From Pseudomonas kribbensis (GTDB lineage: Bacteria; Pseudomonadota; Gammaproteobacteria; Pseudomonadales; Pseudomonadaceae), in contig NZ_CP029608.1 of the NCBI RefSeq assembly GCF_003352185.1, positions 3,906,001 to 3,970,000 on the forward strand: a stretch of 64,000 nucleotides of DNA. Reading direction: 5' to 3'. The translations under genes were made by a program, and so were the position numbers. The notes under the pieces were generated by a model. The model did no database searches and had not been told where the DNA came from. It saw nothing but the letters and a program-made list of their open reading frames with translations. Positions 61,743 to 64,000 of this stretch are shown here, piece after piece (the stretch's first letter is position 1; every line of letters starts with the position of its first letter).

Positions 61743-62936
61743 TTAATGACTGTGCTCGGCCGAGGCTTTGCCCAGCTCCGATTTGAGGACGAAGCTGCCG
61801 GCGCTGGCGACTTGCACGCCCGGCTCCAGTCCGGCGGTGACTTCCACCTGCCCCGCCGCGCGACTGCCCAGCTCCACCGCTTGCGCCTTGAAGCCGTCGT
61901 CGGTGCGCACGAATACCGTGGGTTTGTCCTCGACGGTCTGGATCGCGGTTTCCGGTACGGCGACCTTGGCCTGACGGCTGTCGGTCGCGACCAGCGCGGT
62001 GACAAACAGGCCGGGGCGCCATGAGCCTTGCGGGTTTTCCAGGGTGACGCGCACGGTCGCGGTACGGGTCTGTTCACCGAGCAGGCTGCCGACGTAAGCC
62101 ACGGTGCCGCTGACTTCAGCATTCAGTTCCGCCGCGCTGACGGTGACGGGTTTGCCCACTTGCACCTTGTTCAAATCCTTCGGTGAAACCCCGAAGGTGA
62201 CCCACACCCGCGACAAGTCCGAGAGCGTGAAAGCCGCCGTGGTATCATCGACCACCTCGCCCGGCGTCAGGTGTTTTTCCACCACCACGCCATCGAACGG
62301 CGCCCGCAGTTCATAACGATTGCCGCCGGTAGCGACCACGCTGTCGCTGAGGACGCTGATCTTTTGCCGGGCGTTGCTCACGGCAATCTCGGCTTCTTCC
62401 AGGGCTTGGCGGGCCTGGAGGAAATCCTGTTCGGCGGAGATCTTGTCCTGCCACAGTTTCTTCTCGCGTTCGAACGTCGTGCGCGCCAGGGCCAGACGGC
62501 GTTGTGCGGCCGCCTGTTCGCTGCGCTGATCGGAAATCTGCTGACTGGCGATCACGGCCAGCAACTGACCCTTCTTCACCGACTGCCCGAGATTGACCGA
62601 CACCGACTCGACCACCCCCGGTACACGTGGCACCACATGGGCGGTGCGATCCTCGTCGAAGCGCACTTCGCCGGGGAACGGCAAGCCGAGACTGATGCGC
62701 TGCGCCTTCGCTTCGGCCAGTTGAATACCCGCCGCCGTGATCTGCTCCGCCGTCAATTCGATGTGTCCTTCTTCGCCATGCTCGCCTTCGGCGGCAGTGC
62801 CCTCTTCTGCGTGATCCGCGTGCTCGGAGGCTTCATCGGCATGCGCATCGATGCCCGCGTTGCCCGCCCACATCGACCCGATGCCAATGCCCAGCGCCAA
62901 GGTCGCCGCAGCGACCACGATCAGTTTTTTATCCAT
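61743..62936 (-). CDS. czcB: Efflux RND periplasmic adaptor, CzcB type
   Basis: A 397-residue membrane-fusion protein. It has an N-terminal anchor (~5-24), then a His/Glu-rich segment (~31-59, with seven histidines) likely to bind metal in the periplasm. Next come the lipoyl/barrel-sandwich domain, an alpha hairpin rich in Gln and Arg (~130-185) and a beta barrel. The C-terminus is EHSH. The His-rich N-terminus fits zinc/cobalt/cadmium systems. Confidence 0.93.
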   Translation of the reverse strand: MDKKLIVVAAATLALGIGIGSMWAGNAGIDAHADEASEHADHAEEGTAAEGEHGEEGHIELTAEQITAAGIQLAEAKAQRISLGLPFPGEVRFDEDRTAHVVPRVPGVVESVSVNLGQSVKKGQLLAVIASQQISDQRSEQAAAQRRLALARTTFEREKKLWQDKISAEQDFLQARQALEEAEIAVSNARQKISVLSDSVVATGGNRYELRAPFDGVVVEKHLTPGEVVDDTTAAFTLSDLSRVWVTFGVSPKDLNKVQVGKPVTVSAAELNAEVSGTVAYVGSLLGEQTRTATVRVTLENPQGSWRPGLFVTALVATDSRQAKVAVPETAIQTVEDKPTVFVRTDDGFKAQAVELGSRAAGQVEVTAGLEPGVQVASAGSFVLKSELGKASAEHSH

Positions 62937-62985
62937 GGAAACTCCTCTGCGCCGTGCCGTCGCGCAGTGATCAGAAAATTGAAAT

Positions 62986-64000
62986 TCAACGGTTGATGCC
63001 GAGGTCGCCGAAAATGCGTTCGATACGGACCCGGGCGTCGGTGGCCTCGCTCACCGCCTGGATGTATTGGCTGCGAGCGGCGATCAATGTGCGCTGAGCG
63101 TCGAGCACGTCGAGGAAGCCGAACTTGCCCATTTCGAAACCGCGAGTGGCGCTGTCGACCGCACTTTGCGCGGCGGGCAGGATGGTCCGATCGAACGCCT
63201 GGATTTCACCGTTGGCGGTCTGCCACTGCTCCAAAGTGGTCTGGATTTCCGTGCGCAGACGCAGCTCGGTGGCGTTGCGCAGGTCCCGCGCCTGATCAGC
63301 ACGCCGCGCCGCCGCCAGCACATTGCCCTGATTGCGGTTGAACAACGGGATCGGCATCGACAGCCCGACCACGTTGACCCGCTCGCGCTCGGTTTCGCTG
63401 TACTGACTGCCGATGCTGACGGTGAGATCGGGAATCCGCTGGGACTTCTCCAGTCCAAGCGATGCCTCGCGCTGATCGATCTGCAACCTGGCCAGACGCA
63501 GTTCCGGCGTTTCGTTGAGGCGCTCAAGCAATCGGGTCGGCGGGGGGACGCTTGGCAGGCTTTGAGCAGCGCTTTGCACCGTAGTCGAAGTCGGCAACGG
63601 CGCACCCATGACCTGCGCCAGTTGCTGGTACGCATTGGCCTGATCACGCTCGGCGCGGCTCAGTTCCAGGCGAACCTCAGAGAGCTGTACTTGCGCCCGC
63701 GTGCCTTCCACCGGCGACGACTTGCCCGCCTCGATCCGCCCCTGAGCCACACGCACACCGTGTTCGGCCAGTTGCAGCGACTGACGGCTCAGTTGCAAAC
63801 GTTGCTGCGCAGTTTGCGCACCGTTGAACGCTTGAATGACATCGGCGCGCAACGCGTTGCGCTTGCGCTCCAGCTCGATGCCGGCGGCATCCTGCGCACG
63901 GCTCGCCACATCGATTCGCGCGCCACGCTTGCCGCCTAGCTCGATCGGCTGACTGAGCATCACTGTGGTGGTGCGCGACTGGCGCCGGGTGTCTTCGGCC
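62986..64000 (-). CDS. czcC: TolC-family outer membrane channel, CzcC type, 5' end outside window
   Basis: The frame stays open to the right edge: the residues before 63963 continue as AEDTRRQSRTTTV, so the start lies beyond the window. The visible ~338 residues contain the LSQPIELGGKRGARIDVA signature, two long coiled-coil helical repeats and the end FGDLGINR, as in CzcC/CusC-like outer-membrane factors. It is first in czcC-czcB-czcA order, with 49 bases before czcB. Confidence 0.92.
   Translation of the reverse strand, partial: AEDTRRQSRTTTVMLSQPIELGGKRGARIDVASRAQDAAGIELERKRNALRADVIQAFNGAQTAQQRLQLSRQSLQLAEHGVRVAQGRIEAGKSSPVEGTRAQVQLSEVRLELSRAERDQANAYQQLAQVMGAPLPTSTTVQSAAQSLPSVPPPTRLLERLNETPELRLARLQIDQREASLGLEKSQRIPDLTVSIGSQYSETERERVNVVGLSMPIPLFNRNQGNVLAAARRADQARDLRNATELRLRTEIQTTLEQWQTANGEIQAFDRTILPAAQSAVDSATRGFEMGKFGFLDVLDAQRTLIAARSQYIQAVSEATDARVRIERIFGDLGINR

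Overview
The window is chromosomal DNA of a Pseudomonas of the P. fluorescens group. Three things point there: the gene order ftsK-aat-ate-infA-clpA-clpS-cspD-icd-idh-nudix-mnmA-hflD-purB-roxA-aceA-nuoA-N, which follows the P. aeruginosa PA2605-PA2649 block; the high GC content and codon use; and the Pseudomonas-type REP/REPIN and long inverted intergenic repeats. Species and strain cannot be fixed from the sequence alone.

Region by region. (1) 1-4.3 kb: the 3' part of an Rhs polymorphic toxin with an AT-richer C-terminal tip that looks like an ADP-ribosyltransferase, followed 2 bases later by a probable immunity gene. (2) 4.4-6.4 kb: a minus-strand pair, an AA10 chitin-active copper monooxygenase and a GH18 chitinase. 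Neither has a signal peptide, and a near-consensus LexA box lies upstream. This is the most unusual signal in the window. (3) 6.4-9 kb: small accessory genes (hemerythrin, GNAT, lipoprotein, DUF6388-like, DUF1275). (4) 9.1-11.5 kb: tusDCBE plus a TrpD2-like gene in one overlapping operon for tRNA 2-thiolation. (5) 11.6-20.2 kb: glutathionyl-hydroquinone reductase, a REPIN, then cysG, serS, crcB, rarA, lolA and ftsK on the minus strand. (6) 20.7-26.5 kb: N-degron genes aat, ate, clpA and clpS, with infA and cspD; a 665-bp inverted repeat lies between infA and clpA. (7) 26.5-38.7 kb: carbon-node genes (icd and monomeric idh, divergent; aceA) with mnmA-hflD, purB, roxA and smaller genes. (8) 39.2-54.2 kb: complete 13-gene nuo operon for respiratory complex I with fused nuoCD. 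(9) 54.2-58.4 kb: GNAT gene preceded by a possible leader ORF and terminator, OprD-type porin, acyltransferase, and two small secreted proteins sharing an N-terminal module. (10) 58.5-64 kb: minus-strand czcCBA heavy-metal efflux system, with czcC cut by the window edge.

Most of the middle is core genome. The accessory parts are the Rhs tip and immunity gene, the chitin-degrading pair, the repeats, and the metal/porin end. No tRNA, rRNA, CRISPR array, insertion sequence or integrase gene was seen.
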